NCBI GenBank assembly: GCA_942493125.1 | Contig: OW818667.1 | Span: 3,472,001 to 3,536,000 of the forward strand | Direction: 5' to 3' | From: Fusibacter_C sp942493125 | GTDB taxonomy: Bacteria; Bacillota; Clostridia; Peptostreptococcales; Acidaminobacteraceae | DNA length: 64,000 nucleotides | Part shown: positions 33,925 through 42,262 of the stretch, in pieces | How the letters are laid out: the number at the start of each line of letters is the position of its first letter | How positions within the stretch are numbered: position 1 is the stretch's first letter | Notes under the pieces: generated by a model | What the model was told of the DNA's origin: nothing | What the model saw: the letters and a program-made list of their open reading frames with translations, nothing else | Databases searched by the model: none | Made by a program: the position numbers and the translations under genes

Positions 33925-34896
33925 ATGAAAGATACTCATTCTAAATCGTTCATTGAAGCTTTAAGAGCAAATGATTTGGAAACCATTAGAAAAATCCCGA
34001 AGTCTGATCTACATAACCATTTTACGCATGGTGGAAATAGAGAATACATTAAAAAAAGAACGGGTCATGAAATAATGCCGTTAGCGCATACACTTAAATC
34101 TATGGATGAGATGCATCAGTGGACTTCAGATAACTATGGGCCTAATTTCGACTCTACTGAGATGAGAAAACTACTAATTGATGCGACCTTTGTTCAGGCC
34201 AAGTATGATGGTATTCATATATTGGAAGTTGGGGAAGATGTCTGGTCTTTGAATGAATATTTCGGTAATGATGTAGGATCATTGATCTCGGCTTTTAAAA
34301 ATGCAAACAAGAGCTTCTCTCCTGAAACAAAACTCCGTTTGCAAATAGGTTTATCAAGGCATTGTGGCATTCCGTATTTAGAAAGAGTCATTGAGCCCTT
34401 CTGGGAAGAAAATGAGTTTTTCTCTCTTGACTTATATGGTGACGAAATGGCTCAACCGATTGAGAACTTTCAAAATATTTATGCAAAAGCTAAAAAAAAT
34501 GGACTTAGGGTCAAAGCACATGTTGGCGAATGGGGAACAGCATCAGATGTTATAAAAGCAATTCAACATTTAGAATTAGATGAAATTCAGCACGGAATAG
34601 CCATAGCAAATGATGACTATGCCATGGATTTTGTAAGAGAGAGAGGCATAAGGTTAAATATTACACCGACTAGCAATGTCAAACTTGGACGCGTTAACAA
34701 TATCAAGGAACATCCAATAAGAATCCTCTTTGAAAAAGGAATCAATATTACGATTAACTCTGACGATACTTTAATATTTGACAGTGATGTTAGCAAAGAA
34801 TACATGCGATTATACCAACATAATGTCTTAGGAGCTGAAGAACTTGATCAAATCAGATTAAATGGATTGGATGATTTTATTATCTCATTAGAATAA
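33925..34896 (+). CDS. Adenosine deaminase-like amidohydrolase, 323 aa
   Basis: Metal ligands H30 and H32 lie in KSDLHNHFTHGG. KAHVGEWG holds the third His and the catalytic Glu, IQHGIAI the next His, and TINSDDTLIF the terminal Asp. The family deaminates adenosine or related purines. The length is near that of bacterial adenosine deaminases. With the phosphorylase at 31784 it suggests purine salvage nearby. TTGGAGGC precedes the ATG. Confidence 0.88.
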   Translation: MKDTHSKSFIEALRANDLETIRKIPKSDLHNHFTHGGNREYIKKRTGHEIMPLAHTLKSMDEMHQWTSDNYGPNFDSTEMRKLLIDATFVQAKYDGIHILEVGEDVWSLNEYFGNDVGSLISAFKNANKSFSPETKLRLQIGLSRHCGIPYLERVIEPFWEENEFFSLDLYGDEMAQPIENFQNIYAKAKKNGLRVKAHVGEWGTASDVIKAIQHLELDEIQHGIAIANDDYAMDFVRERGIRLNITPTSNVKLGRVNNIKEHPIRILFEKGINITINSDDTLIFDSDVSKEYMRLYQHNVLGAEELDQIRLNGLDDFIISLE

Positions 34897-34939
34897 ATAT
34901 GGTATACTTTATAAAATCAATTCATTTTGGGAGTACTTG

Positions 34940-36028
34940 ATGACAATATTTAAGCGTTTTCTGCATGCTGAAGCTAGAGAGAGGCTTTACTTGGTTTATT
35001 TGGCAATATCCGTGAGTGTCGTTTTGTTTTTTACCATTTTGTTTTTTGTCCTTGGCTACACGATTGCCGCTGTTGTTCAAGTTATGATTCTAATCCCATT
35101 CGGTTATTCGATATTATCCTATGTGAAGGGATTTGTACTAAGGTCAAAATCCTATGCCATTGCTTCATCGCTCTTCATTGTACTCATTCAAAACAACTTT
35201 GTTTTCACACCCGCAGTCGGGTTTCGTTTTATGTTGATTCCGCTGCTTGTGGTACAGTTTCTAATCAGCGATATTAGTGATTCTAAGCAAAAAAGGACAA
35301 CTTTCTTTTATGGCTTTCTTATTGTAGCTATCTTTTTTATCAGTGATAGCATCCTTGTGTCAAAGCCTATTATCGATATCGATCCTGCGATGCATGCGAT
35401 TTTTTTCAACTTAAGCATGGTCAGCTCTTTTATAGCCCTTTTCATCATGCTCTATGTCTATTCCATGCAACTTAGCATCAAGGAAAAGGCGCTTTCCTAT
35501 TATGCGGATTATGATGCGCTTACAGACATTTATAATCGTGGGTATTTCAATCGTTACGGTGAACAATGGTTTCCTCATTACAAAAACAAATCACCTAAAC
35601 TTGCGACAATTATTTTTGACATAGACGATTTTAAAATCATCAATGACACATATGGTCATCCAGTTGGGGATAGAATTTTAGTTGAACTCACAAAGTCAGT
35701 CAAGAAAGCATTGCCGCAAAACGCCATATTTTCAAGATATGGCGGTGAAGAGTTTGCTGTTTTGGTAAGGGATACGTCATTGAAAGAGGGCTATGACATT
35801 TCCGAAAATATCAGAAAAGTTGTCGAGCAACTCAGGGTGAAACACCAGGATCATCTGATCAACTGTACGGTAAGTGTGGGTTTAGCAATTGCCTCCGATT
35901 ATCACACCACATTTGATGACGTTGTAAGAGACGCAGATCGTGCGCTCTATAAATCAAAGCGAAAAGGGAAGAATATGACTTGGGTAACTAGCCTTTCTCG
36001 TACTGATGCGAAACATATTAGAAAGTGA
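34940..36028 (+). CDS. Membrane-bound GGDEF diguanylate cyclase, 362 aa
   Basis: Start chosen at ATG 34940 after GGGAGTAC. About six hydrophobic segments fill residues 15-180. The C-terminal GGDEF domain starts at DYDALTDIYNRGYF, with FDIDDFKIINDTYGH, active-site SRYGGEEF and ISENIRK. The catalytic GGEEF is intact, so cyclic-di-GMP synthesis is expected. The inhibitory RxxD site (residues PQNA) is absent, so product inhibition is unlikely. Confidence 0.92.
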   Translation: MTIFKRFLHAEARERLYLVYLAISVSVVLFFTILFFVLGYTIAAVVQVMILIPFGYSILSYVKGFVLRSKSYAIASSLFIVLIQNNFVFTPAVGFRFMLIPLLVVQFLISDISDSKQKRTTFFYGFLIVAIFFISDSILVSKPIIDIDPAMHAIFFNLSMVSSFIALFIMLYVYSMQLSIKEKALSYYADYDALTDIYNRGYFNRYGEQWFPHYKNKSPKLATIIFDIDDFKIINDTYGHPVGDRILVELTKSVKKALPQNAIFSRYGGEEFAVLVRDTSLKEGYDISENIRKVVEQLRVKHQDHLINCTVSVGLAIASDYHTTFDDVVRDADRALYKSKRKGKNMTWVTSLSRTDAKHIRK

Positions 36029-36060
36029 CTGATAAGCTTTATATATACTATCCAATTTGC

Positions 36061-36073
36061 CAGACACTGTCTG
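36061..36073. promoter_or_regulatory. Palindrome CAGACACTGTCTG
   Basis: A perfect 13-bp odd palindrome lies about 95 bases upstream of the MerR-type operator at 36156. It shares GACAC and TGTC elements with it, so it may be a second operator of the same regulator. Confidence 0.5.
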
Positions 36074-36148
36074 TTAAATTGAGTTGACCTCATTATTGTG
36101 AGCTTATATAGGTATCTTAAATGACCGAATAATGTTTCAAAAAACGTC

Positions 36149-36179
36149 TTGACCTTGACACAGTGTCACTCTTTATACT
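36149..36179 (+). promoter_or_regulatory. MerR-type promoter and operator
   Basis: The -35 box TTGACC (36149-36154) and -10 box TATACT (36174-36179) are separated by 19 bases, the overlong spacer that MerR-family activators untwist. The spacer holds a perfect 13-bp palindrome, TGACACAGTGTCA (36156-36168). The next gene is a MerR regulator, so self-regulation is likely. Confidence 0.85.
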
Positions 36180-36215
36180 CAAAATATAGGAAAAAAGCGT
36201 GCGGGAGTAAGTGTA

Positions 36216-37163
36216 ATGGAGAAAAATTATTTGATTGGCGAATTTTCAGAGCGCTCTGGAATTTCGAAGAGAATGTTGAGGCATTATGATAAGCTCGACC
36301 TATTTAGCCCAATAAGTTTAAATGGTGAAAATGGCTATCGCTATTACAGTGAAGAGCAACTCACTGAGCTGAAGAAAATTCAGTTTCTGAGGGATTTGGG
36401 GTTTACACTTCAGAAAACAAAAGAACTCATGGACAATCCGCTCGATCTAACTGTGTTTACTGAGCTGCTAAAAGACAGGGAAGTCGCACTCACCAAGGAT
36501 GCCGATGAAATCAAATCAAGCCTTCTTATGATCAAAAGAACCATACTTTACTTGGAAAAACAAACACCGAACTTTTTTCCTTCGCTCGATCAATTACTGG
36601 ATCTGGAAGGGAGTATAGCGATGACTATTGAGAAGCAACAGAAAGAAGCAGAAAAAGTTGTAGAAAAAGTTGATTTTAAGCAGTTGATGAACAGGGATGT
36701 TTTCGTTGAAAGAATGGAAGAAATATTGGAAAAGGACCAAGGCGATCATTATCATTTTTTGACTCTAGATATCGATCACTTTATGCATGTCAATGACATT
36801 GATGGCTATGAGGTAGGTGATGCAGTCATTTCAAATGTTATTTCAATCATCATCCATGAAGTTAGGGCAGCAATGGAAAATGCATGTGATGAGGTATTGA
36901 TCGCACGTCTAGGTGGTGATGAATGTAGTGTATTCCTCAAAAATGCTGACCATTCAAAGGTCTTAGCGTGTGTGGATACAATTTTAAATGAAGTCAGATC
37001 GTTTGATTTTGAATCAATTGGTTGCAGCAGAAAAATCACTATCTCATGTGGTATCACTCATGGCGGCAAACCGCTGCATATTACGCTTATGAATGATAAA
37101 AGCTCGAAAGCGCTGATAGAAGCCAAGCGTTGTGGGAGAGATCAATATGTGGTTATGAAATAG
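36216..37163 (+). CDS. MerR-GGDEF fusion regulator, 315 aa
   Basis: Residues 1-75 are a MerR winged-helix DNA-binding head (LIGEFSERSGISKRMLRHYD, then GYRYYSEEQ). A helical linker (about 75-150) leads to a GGDEF domain with LTLDIDHFMHVNDIDG, the signature LGGDEC and SCGITHGG. The GGDEC variant keeps the acidic catalytic residue but changes the last Phe. No RxxD site. MerR effector domains are seldom GGDEF, so it probably senses a guanine nucleotide or produces c-di-GMP when bound to DNA (inference). Confidence 0.88.
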   Translation: MEKNYLIGEFSERSGISKRMLRHYDKLDLFSPISLNGENGYRYYSEEQLTELKKIQFLRDLGFTLQKTKELMDNPLDLTVFTELLKDREVALTKDADEIKSSLLMIKRTILYLEKQTPNFFPSLDQLLDLEGSIAMTIEKQQKEAEKVVEKVDFKQLMNRDVFVERMEEILEKDQGDHYHFLTLDIDHFMHVNDIDGYEVGDAVISNVISIIIHEVRAAMENACDEVLIARLGGDECSVFLKNADHSKVLACVDTILNEVRSFDFESIGCSRKITISCGITHGGKPLHITLMNDKSSKALIEAKRCGRDQYVVMK

Positions 37164-37180
37164 ATAAAATCGATTCAATT

Positions 37181-37208
37181 AAATCGTCTCTTAATGAGGC
37201 GATTTTTT
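37181..37208 (+). terminator. Intrinsic terminator after the MerR-GGDEF gene
   Basis: AAATCGTCTC pairs with GAGGCGATTT across TTAAT, followed by a T run. A near copy of this hairpin occurs at 39756-39782. Confidence 0.8.
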
Positions 37209-37255
37209 AATTATAATATAGACTGAAACGTGTAAAGCAACTAAATGAATTTAAT

Positions 37256-37362
37256 AAAAAGTGACCGAATACAAAATGAAAAAATGACCGAATACAAAAT
37301 GAAAAAATGACCGAATGAAAAATGGAAAAATGACCGAATGAAATTTGCAAAAATGACCGATT
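37256..37362 (+). repeat. Five direct repeats with exact 23-bp period
   Basis: The core GACCGAAT starts at 37263, 37286, 37309 and 37332, with GACCGATT at 37355, always 23 bases apart. The consensus unit is about GACCGAATNNAAAATGAAAAAAT. No unique spacer separates them. The last copy lies inside the promoter of the ATPase gene. Two further units, again 23 bases apart, are at 39727 and 39750, and one at 36123. Confidence 0.88.
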
Positions 37363-37373
37363 AGCAGTATAAT
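37345..37373 (+). promoter_or_regulatory. Promoter of the ATPase gene, overlapping the repeats
   Basis: -35 TTGCAA (37345-37350), 17-base spacer, -10 TATAAT (37368-37373). The fifth 23-bp repeat (37355-37362) lies in the spacer, suggesting the repeats are protein-binding operator sites. Confidence 0.65.
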
Positions 37374-37393
37374 GTTCTTGAGGTGACTAATTT

Positions 37394-38668
37394 ATGAATA
37401 ATGAAAAATACTTATCAAGAATCATAGATAATGTTATTGGCAGTCATTTAAATACATTTGGTGCTGTATGCATTGAAGGTGCAAAGTGGTGCGGCAAGAC
37501 ATGGACAGCAAGTGCGCATAGCAAAAGCAAAGTTTATCTAGGAGACCCATCAGGTAATTTCCAAAATAAAACATTGGCTAAGATTGATCCAAAACTTGTA
37601 TTGGATGGAGATTCGCCAAGGTTAATAGATGAGTGGCAAGAGGTACCTGAAATATGGGATGCTGTTCGTTTTGAAGTTGATCAGAGAGGCTTAAAAGGAC
37701 AATTTATTTTAACTGGTTCAGCGACGCCTGCGCAAAAAGGTATCCTTCATAGTGGCGCTGGAAGAATTTCAACTTTAAGGATGAGACCAATGTCTTTATT
37801 TGAGTCAAAAGATTCAAGTGGAGTAGTTTCTTTGAATGATATCTGCAATGAGAACTATATAAATGTTGTGGTTGAAGAACCTAGTTTAAACAAAATTATT
37901 AATCTTATCATTAGAGGTGGGTGGCCTGGAAGTCTAAATGTTAATGTAGCGGAATATACAACAATCGCTAGGGAATATTTGAACGCAATTATTAATCATG
38001 ATGTTTATCGATTAGAAGGTATAAACAGAAACACAAGAAAAATGAATTTACTATTAAAGTCATTAGCAAGAAATGAAAGTACTACTGTTTCTATAAATAC
38101 TTTAAAAAAAGATATAAAAGAGCATGATGAGGAAGAGATCGATAATGATACCATTTCAGCCTATTTAACTCTGTTCGAGAGAATGTTTTTAATTGAGAAC
38201 CAAAAGGCTTTTTCAACTAACATTAGGTCAACTATCAGGCTAAAACAAATGGAAAAAAGACACTTTGTCGATCCATCCTTAGCGTGTGCACTTCTTAATG
38301 CATCTGAAAAAATGCTGATAGGTGATTTGAATAGTCTTGGTTTTTTATTTGAGGCTATGTGTGAGAGAGATTTACGCATATACGCTGAATCATTTAATGC
38401 AAATTTATTTCATTATCAAGATTATAATGGCGACGAAATCGACTCGGTTATTGAACTCGAAAATGGAGATTGGATTGCTATAGAAATAAAGCTTGGGAGC
38501 AATCTAATTGATGATGCCGCTAGGTCTTTGTTAAGAATAAAAGAGAAGATTCTAAATGACGGTGGAAAGCCACCGAAGGTTCTGTGTATCGTATGTGGCA
38601 TTTGCAAAGCTGCTTACTTAAGAGAAGATGGCGTATATGTTGTCCCAATTACAGCGTTAAAAAATTAA
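37394..38668 (+). CDS. AAA_14/DUF4143 ATPase, 424 aa
   Basis: Walker A EGAKWCGKTW (about residues 26-35), Walker B region RLIDEWQEVPEIWDAVR, sensor ILTGSATP. The C-terminal half is DUF4143-like, with a PD-(D/E)XK-type end (GDEIDSVIELENGDWIAIEIKLGS). This composition is common in mobile ATPases of unknown role. GAGGTGAC precedes the ATG. The repeats upstream may be its operator or binding target. Confidence 0.88.
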   Translation: MNNEKYLSRIIDNVIGSHLNTFGAVCIEGAKWCGKTWTASAHSKSKVYLGDPSGNFQNKTLAKIDPKLVLDGDSPRLIDEWQEVPEIWDAVRFEVDQRGLKGQFILTGSATPAQKGILHSGAGRISTLRMRPMSLFESKDSSGVVSLNDICNENYINVVVEEPSLNKIINLIIRGGWPGSLNVNVAEYTTIAREYLNAIINHDVYRLEGINRNTRKMNLLLKSLARNESTTVSINTLKKDIKEHDEEEIDNDTISAYLTLFERMFLIENQKAFSTNIRSTIRLKQMEKRHFVDPSLACALLNASEKMLIGDLNSLGFLFEAMCERDLRIYAESFNANLFHYQDYNGDEIDSVIELENGDWIAIEIKLGSNLIDDAARSLLRIKEKILNDGGKPPKVLCIVCGICKAAYLREDGVYVVPITALKN

Positions 38669-38789
38669 GTCACAGTTTCGAGTTTAAGCAATTTCAAAGT
38701 AATGAAATAAAAACGCAGGACAAAAGTGCGCAAGGCATGACCGGAATATAATATAAAAATCTCCTATACTCTATTTAGAGGTGAGCGAT

Positions 38790-39656
38790 ATGGACAGTAT
38801 CAGTATGTTACAACAGGCGATTCGGTATATGGAAGCAAATTTGTTAGACAACATTACTTACAGCGATGTGGCAAGACAGGTTTATGTATCAGACTATCAT
38901 TTTCATAGAATGTTTAGTATGGTAACGGGCATTACGCCCAACGAATATTTAAGAAACCGACGCTTGTCGCAAGCCGCGCAAGAACTGATGACTTCTGACG
39001 TCAAGGTCATCGATCTCGCACTAAAGTATGGCTATGAAACCCCTGAGAGTTTCACTAAAGCCTTCTCTAGGTTTCACGGTGTCTCGCCAAGTTTAGCCAA
39101 AAGACATAATAAGCCTTTGATCCTATACAACCGACTCATCCTCAAATTTACAGTGGAAGGTGGTACCATGATCCAGTATAGAATAGAAGAACGAGCACCC
39201 TTTAAAGTGGTGGCGCATGTAAAAGCATTTCCTAACACCATAATCGGCGATGGTGAAAATAAAGACATACCAAACTTTTGGTCCGATCTCATCAATTCTG
39301 GCAAATTGGATGCTTTAAAAGCACATGGCAAATCGTCAAGCCTTTATGGACTTTGTGAAGCGCTTGATAAGACCGCACAAACTTTTAATTATGGCGTTGG
39401 GGTGGTAACGGAACTTGAAACTGCACCTATGGGACTTGAGTTATGGGATGTAAAACCCACACTTTGGGCAGTCTTTGAATGTATTGGCAATGACGCCAAT
39501 TGCATTGGCGACACTTGGGACAAAATCTTTAAAGAATTTCTCCCCAATGCACCTTATGACATGTTAGATGATGTGGATTTTGAACGCTATCCCGAAAACA
39601 GCTCAAAAAGCGTATTTTGTGAAATCTGGATACCGGTGATAGGGAAGGTTGCATAA
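38790..39656 (+). CDS. AraC-family regulator with GyrI-like effector domain, 288 aa
   Basis: Start chosen at ATG 38790 after GAGGTGAG. Residues 1-105 hold the two AraC helix-turn-helices (SDYHFHRMFSMVTGITPNEY, then GYETPESFTKAFSRFHGVSP). The rest (starting around YRIEERAPFKVVAH) is a GyrI-like effector-binding domain that usually binds drugs or small molecules. Likely activates genes in response to a ligand; targets unknown. Confidence 0.92.
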   Translation: MDSISMLQQAIRYMEANLLDNITYSDVARQVYVSDYHFHRMFSMVTGITPNEYLRNRRLSQAAQELMTSDVKVIDLALKYGYETPESFTKAFSRFHGVSPSLAKRHNKPLILYNRLILKFTVEGGTMIQYRIEERAPFKVVAHVKAFPNTIIGDGENKDIPNFWSDLINSGKLDALKAHGKSSSLYGLCEALDKTAQTFNYGVGVVTELETAPMGLELWDVKPTLWAVFECIGNDANCIGDTWDKIFKEFLPNAPYDMLDDVDFERYPENSSKSVFCEIWIPVIGKVA

Positions 39657-39680
39657 CATTAAAGAATACATGATTCATAC

Positions 39681-39712
39681 GGCAGGTCCTTGCGCAGGGA
39701 CCTGCCGATTTT
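39681..39712 (+). terminator. Intrinsic terminator after the AraC gene
   Basis: GGCAGGTCC pairs with GGACCTGCC around TTGCGCAG, followed by GATTTT. A strong GC-rich stem. Confidence 0.85.
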
Positions 39713-39721
39713 AAAATTAAA

Positions 39722-39757
39722 AATATGACCGAATAGAATTTGCAAAAACGACCGATT
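39722..39757 (+). repeat. Two further copies of the 23-bp repeat
   Basis: GACCGAAT at 39727 and GACCGATT at 39750, 23 bases apart, with the same AATTTGCAAAAA linker as the last two units near 37340. No gene with a -10 box follows here; the unit runs into a terminator hairpin instead. Confidence 0.8.
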
Positions 39758-39782
39758 CGCCTCTTAATGGGGCGATTTTTTT
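39756..39782 (+). terminator. Orphan terminator (near copy of the one at 37181)
   Basis: TTCGCCTC, TTAAT and GGGGCGA then seven T, followed by AATTATAAT as after the copy at 37181. It comes after the AraC terminator and so ends no gene of its own; the duplication suggests rearrangement around the repeats. Confidence 0.7.
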
Positions 39783-39789
39783 AATTATA

Positions 39790-39850
39790 ATGAAATATTC
39801 TCGCGATTGTTTTCTGATATAATTATTATAGTGTAATCAGAAAATTCAGA
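39790..39850 (+). promoter_or_regulatory. Extended -10 promoter and leader (copy of 55755)
   Basis: TGATATAAT (39815-39823) is an extended -10. The surrounding 60 bases (GAAATATTC, TTTTCTGATATAATTATTAT, AGAAAATTCAGA) recur with few changes before the CPBP gene at 55841. TAATCAG and CTGATTA just downstream form a small hairpin here. Confidence 0.65.
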
Positions 39851-39902
39851 CTGATTATCTAGTCGCTTGCTATGTACACACGATATGTACGTTGGAGGGA
39901 AA

Positions 39903-40409
39903 ATGAATTTTATAAAGAAAAAGCACATACTTATTGGGGTACTGATTATTTGCGCGTTGATTGCATTTTATTTATTGAAGGATACATATACTGAAACAAT
40001 CGATGTCGACAATTATGCATTTGAATCGTTACTTGGAAAGTCAAGAAAAGAAGTCCTTAAGATTTTTGGTGAGGATTATATAGAAACAGATCAAGGCGTC
40101 AATCAACAAAATATGGGTTTGGCATACGACGAATTTGGCGTATTGGTTGGACTTGACCGTAAAAATGATAAGGTTGTCGAGGTTCAGCTAAAGGATGTTG
40201 AATATAAGGGGATTTCTACAAAGCTCAGAATGGGAACTGCAGACGATACTATGGACATGGAAATGCTCACGATTAACCTCATGGTCAATTTCGATCAAAG
40301 TCCATTATGGTATATTTATGATTTTGGATCATACAAGATTAGGCTTTCTGGGGAGTCTAGAGGGTCGTTGATAAAAGAAATGGTTATTTTTGAGGAGGAT
40401 TATCAATGA
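39903..40409 (+). CDS. Signal-anchored protein, 168 aa
   Basis: Start chosen at ATG 39903 after TGGAGGGA. One hydrophobic helix (residues about 8-25) after a Lys-rich start. The exported part begins acidic and contains SLLGKSRKEVLKIFGEDYIE, like the repeats of small Firmicute beta-alpha exported domains. The stop overlaps the next start (ATGA), giving translational coupling to the acetyltransferase. Confidence 0.75.
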   Translation: MNFIKKKHILIGVLIICALIAFYLLKDTYTETIDVDNYAFESLLGKSRKEVLKIFGEDYIETDQGVNQQNMGLAYDEFGVLVGLDRKNDKVVEVQLKDVEYKGISTKLRMGTADDTMDMEMLTINLMVNFDQSPLWYIYDFGSYKIRLSGESRGSLIKEMVIFEEDYQ

Positions 40410-41104
40410 GCGAAGTGATTTCAACGCCATATGACAATATGCGTTTTTTCAAGGCACACCATGCACCACTGTTTGAGTGTGCCACAGAAGATGGTGAGGT
40501 GTTTGTGGGAAAGAGCGATCGGCCATGGGTCTATATGAAATGCAATGAATCAAATCCGGAAGCATGCCACCGTATATTGATGCTAATACCTGAAGAGTAT
40601 GTAAATTTTGCTCTGGTAGAGGACTGGATGGTAGAGAGTGTTACGCGAGATTTTGTTCGCACGAGAGAGATGGTCTGTACGCGTTTTTATTTACCAGAAG
40701 GAGTGTCTTTACTTAGCAGTGAAAATCAGGTGAGTACTCTTATGGTTGAGGATGCGTTGGAAATTCAAAACTCACATGCCTATAACGAATACACGGATCT
40801 TGAGTACGTCACAGCCCAGATTGAAAACGGATACGGAGCTTGTGTTCGCGTGGATGGCAAGCTTGTGGCTTGGGCGATTACACATGATGATGGCGCAATC
40901 GGCTTTTTATTTGTCCAGCCTGAGCATCGTGGTAAGGGATATGGTGAAGCTGTGACGGCATGGATAGCTGAGCGACTTAGAAAAGATGGTTATGCGGTCT
41001 ATGTGCATATTGAGTCGGATAACTTTAAGAGCATGAATCTGGCAAAGAAGGTAGGTTTTGTGGAAGACAGAAATGTTCGGTGGTTTACGCTTGAGGGAAA
41101 ATAG
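40406..41104 (+). CDS. GNAT family N-acetyltransferase, 232 aa
   Basis: The C-terminal GNAT half has the loop FVQPEHRGKGYGEAVTAW and the ending SMNLAKKVGF. The N-terminal half (about 110 residues) is a separate, uncharacterised domain. Overlaps the preceding gene by four bases. Substrate unknown. Confidence 0.88.
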   Translation: MSEVISTPYDNMRFFKAHHAPLFECATEDGEVFVGKSDRPWVYMKCNESNPEACHRILMLIPEEYVNFALVEDWMVESVTRDFVRTREMVCTRFYLPEGVSLLSSENQVSTLMVEDALEIQNSHAYNEYTDLEYVTAQIENGYGACVRVDGKLVAWAITHDDGAIGFLFVQPEHRGKGYGEAVTAWIAERLRKDGYAVYVHIESDNFKSMNLAKKVGFVEDRNVRWFTLEGK

Positions 41105-41169
41105 TGACTATCTTAAACTTGCTGAGACACCGCATACGAGCCGATTTTTATTTAACAGAGGTGAAAATA

Positions 41170-41667
41170 ATGAGTCGCGACATCCTATTTAAGACAGATG
41201 AATTTGTATTTAGCTATAGAGTAGCGGGATTGCTAATTAAAAATAATAAAGTATTGCTTCAACGTCCATTAGATGACACTGGGTATGCCATTCCTGGAGG
41301 TCATGTTGCTTTTGGAGAGACCAATAGAGATACACTTATTCGCGAGTTTAAAGAGGAAATAGGCGCAGATATTGCTGTAACTGGCTTAAAATGGGTAGGA
41401 GAAATATTTTTTCCATGGGGAAATAAACCGTGTCATCAGATAACAATGTTTTATTCGATCTCACTATTAGATGATTCGTTAATCCCATTAGATGGAAAGT
41501 TTTATGGCATTGAATCTATAGAAAATAACTCATTCAAGTTAGAATTCTCATGGGTTGATTTGAAGGATTTAGCTAACATTGAATTGTATCCAGCAAATGC
41601 TAAAGACCTGTTAATAAATGCTACTGACAGCATAGAGCATTTTATATACCGAGAAGAAGCAATGTGA
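41170..41667 (+). CDS. NUDIX hydrolase, 165 aa
   Basis: Start chosen at ATG 41170 after ACAGAGGTG. NUDIX box GGHVAFGE, then REFKEEIG is complete. The beginning (YRVAGLLIKNNKVLLQRP) is typical of the broad MutT-like group. Substrate not predictable. Confidence 0.87.
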   Translation: MSRDILFKTDEFVFSYRVAGLLIKNNKVLLQRPLDDTGYAIPGGHVAFGETNRDTLIREFKEEIGADIAVTGLKWVGEIFFPWGNKPCHQITMFYSISLLDDSLIPLDGKFYGIESIENNSFKLEFSWVDLKDLANIELYPANAKDLLINATDSIEHFIYREEAM

Positions 41668-41707
41668 ATCGGACGTCAACTCCTTCGAAAGATAGAGAGG
41701 TAAATGA

Positions 41708-42214
41708 ATGTTTAATCGTGCAATCGTAATTTTCCCACAATTCAAGAATGTCAGGTTAATAAATGAAATCCGAGAGAAATATGATCCATTAGCTGACTAT
41801 ATTGCGCCACATATAACTTTAGTGTTTCCATTTGAAAGTGATATTCCAACAAACGAATTAATTGAACACATAAAGGTTGCACTTGTGGGGTTTGATAAGT
41901 TTAGCCTAGCTATGTGCGGAATTACTGGTAGCTCAGATGGATATATTTTTCTAAATGTGAAGACGGGCAATGACAAGATCATCGAATTGCATGACAAGTT
42001 ATATAAAGGACTTCTTAAAGAACACCATAATAGGTTTATTCCATATATTCCACATTTGACATTAGGCAGATTGAAGGATGAGAAGCAGCATCAAGAAATT
42101 GTAGAGTCATTGTTTAATTTTGATGAGTTATTTGAGTTTGAAGTCGTTGAGGTTGTGGTCGAACGGATAGACGAAGATGAGAGATCGATAATTGAGTATA
42201 TTCATAAATTTTAA
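41708..42214 (+). CDS. 2'-5' RNA ligase-family (2H phosphoesterase) protein, 168 aa
   Basis: Two HxT motifs typical of 2H phosphoesterases are present: HITLVFPF near residue 37 and HLTLGRL near residue 117. Such enzymes act on cyclic phosphates or 2'-5' linked oligonucleotides; which one cannot be told. AGAGAGGTAA precedes the ATG. Confidence 0.85.
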   Translation: MFNRAIVIFPQFKNVRLINEIREKYDPLADYIAPHITLVFPFESDIPTNELIEHIKVALVGFDKFSLAMCGITGSSDGYIFLNVKTGNDKIIELHDKLYKGLLKEHHNRFIPYIPHLTLGRLKDEKQHQEIVESLFNFDELFEFEVVEVVVERIDEDERSIIEYIHKF

Positions 42215-42262
42215 TAGGAGCTCTCATTCAAACAAAAATCAAACTAACAGGAGTACCCAAAT

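Noticed and set aside
37256..37362. CRISPR array
   Set aside because: Units repeat head to tail every 23 bases with no unique spacers, and no cas genes are present.
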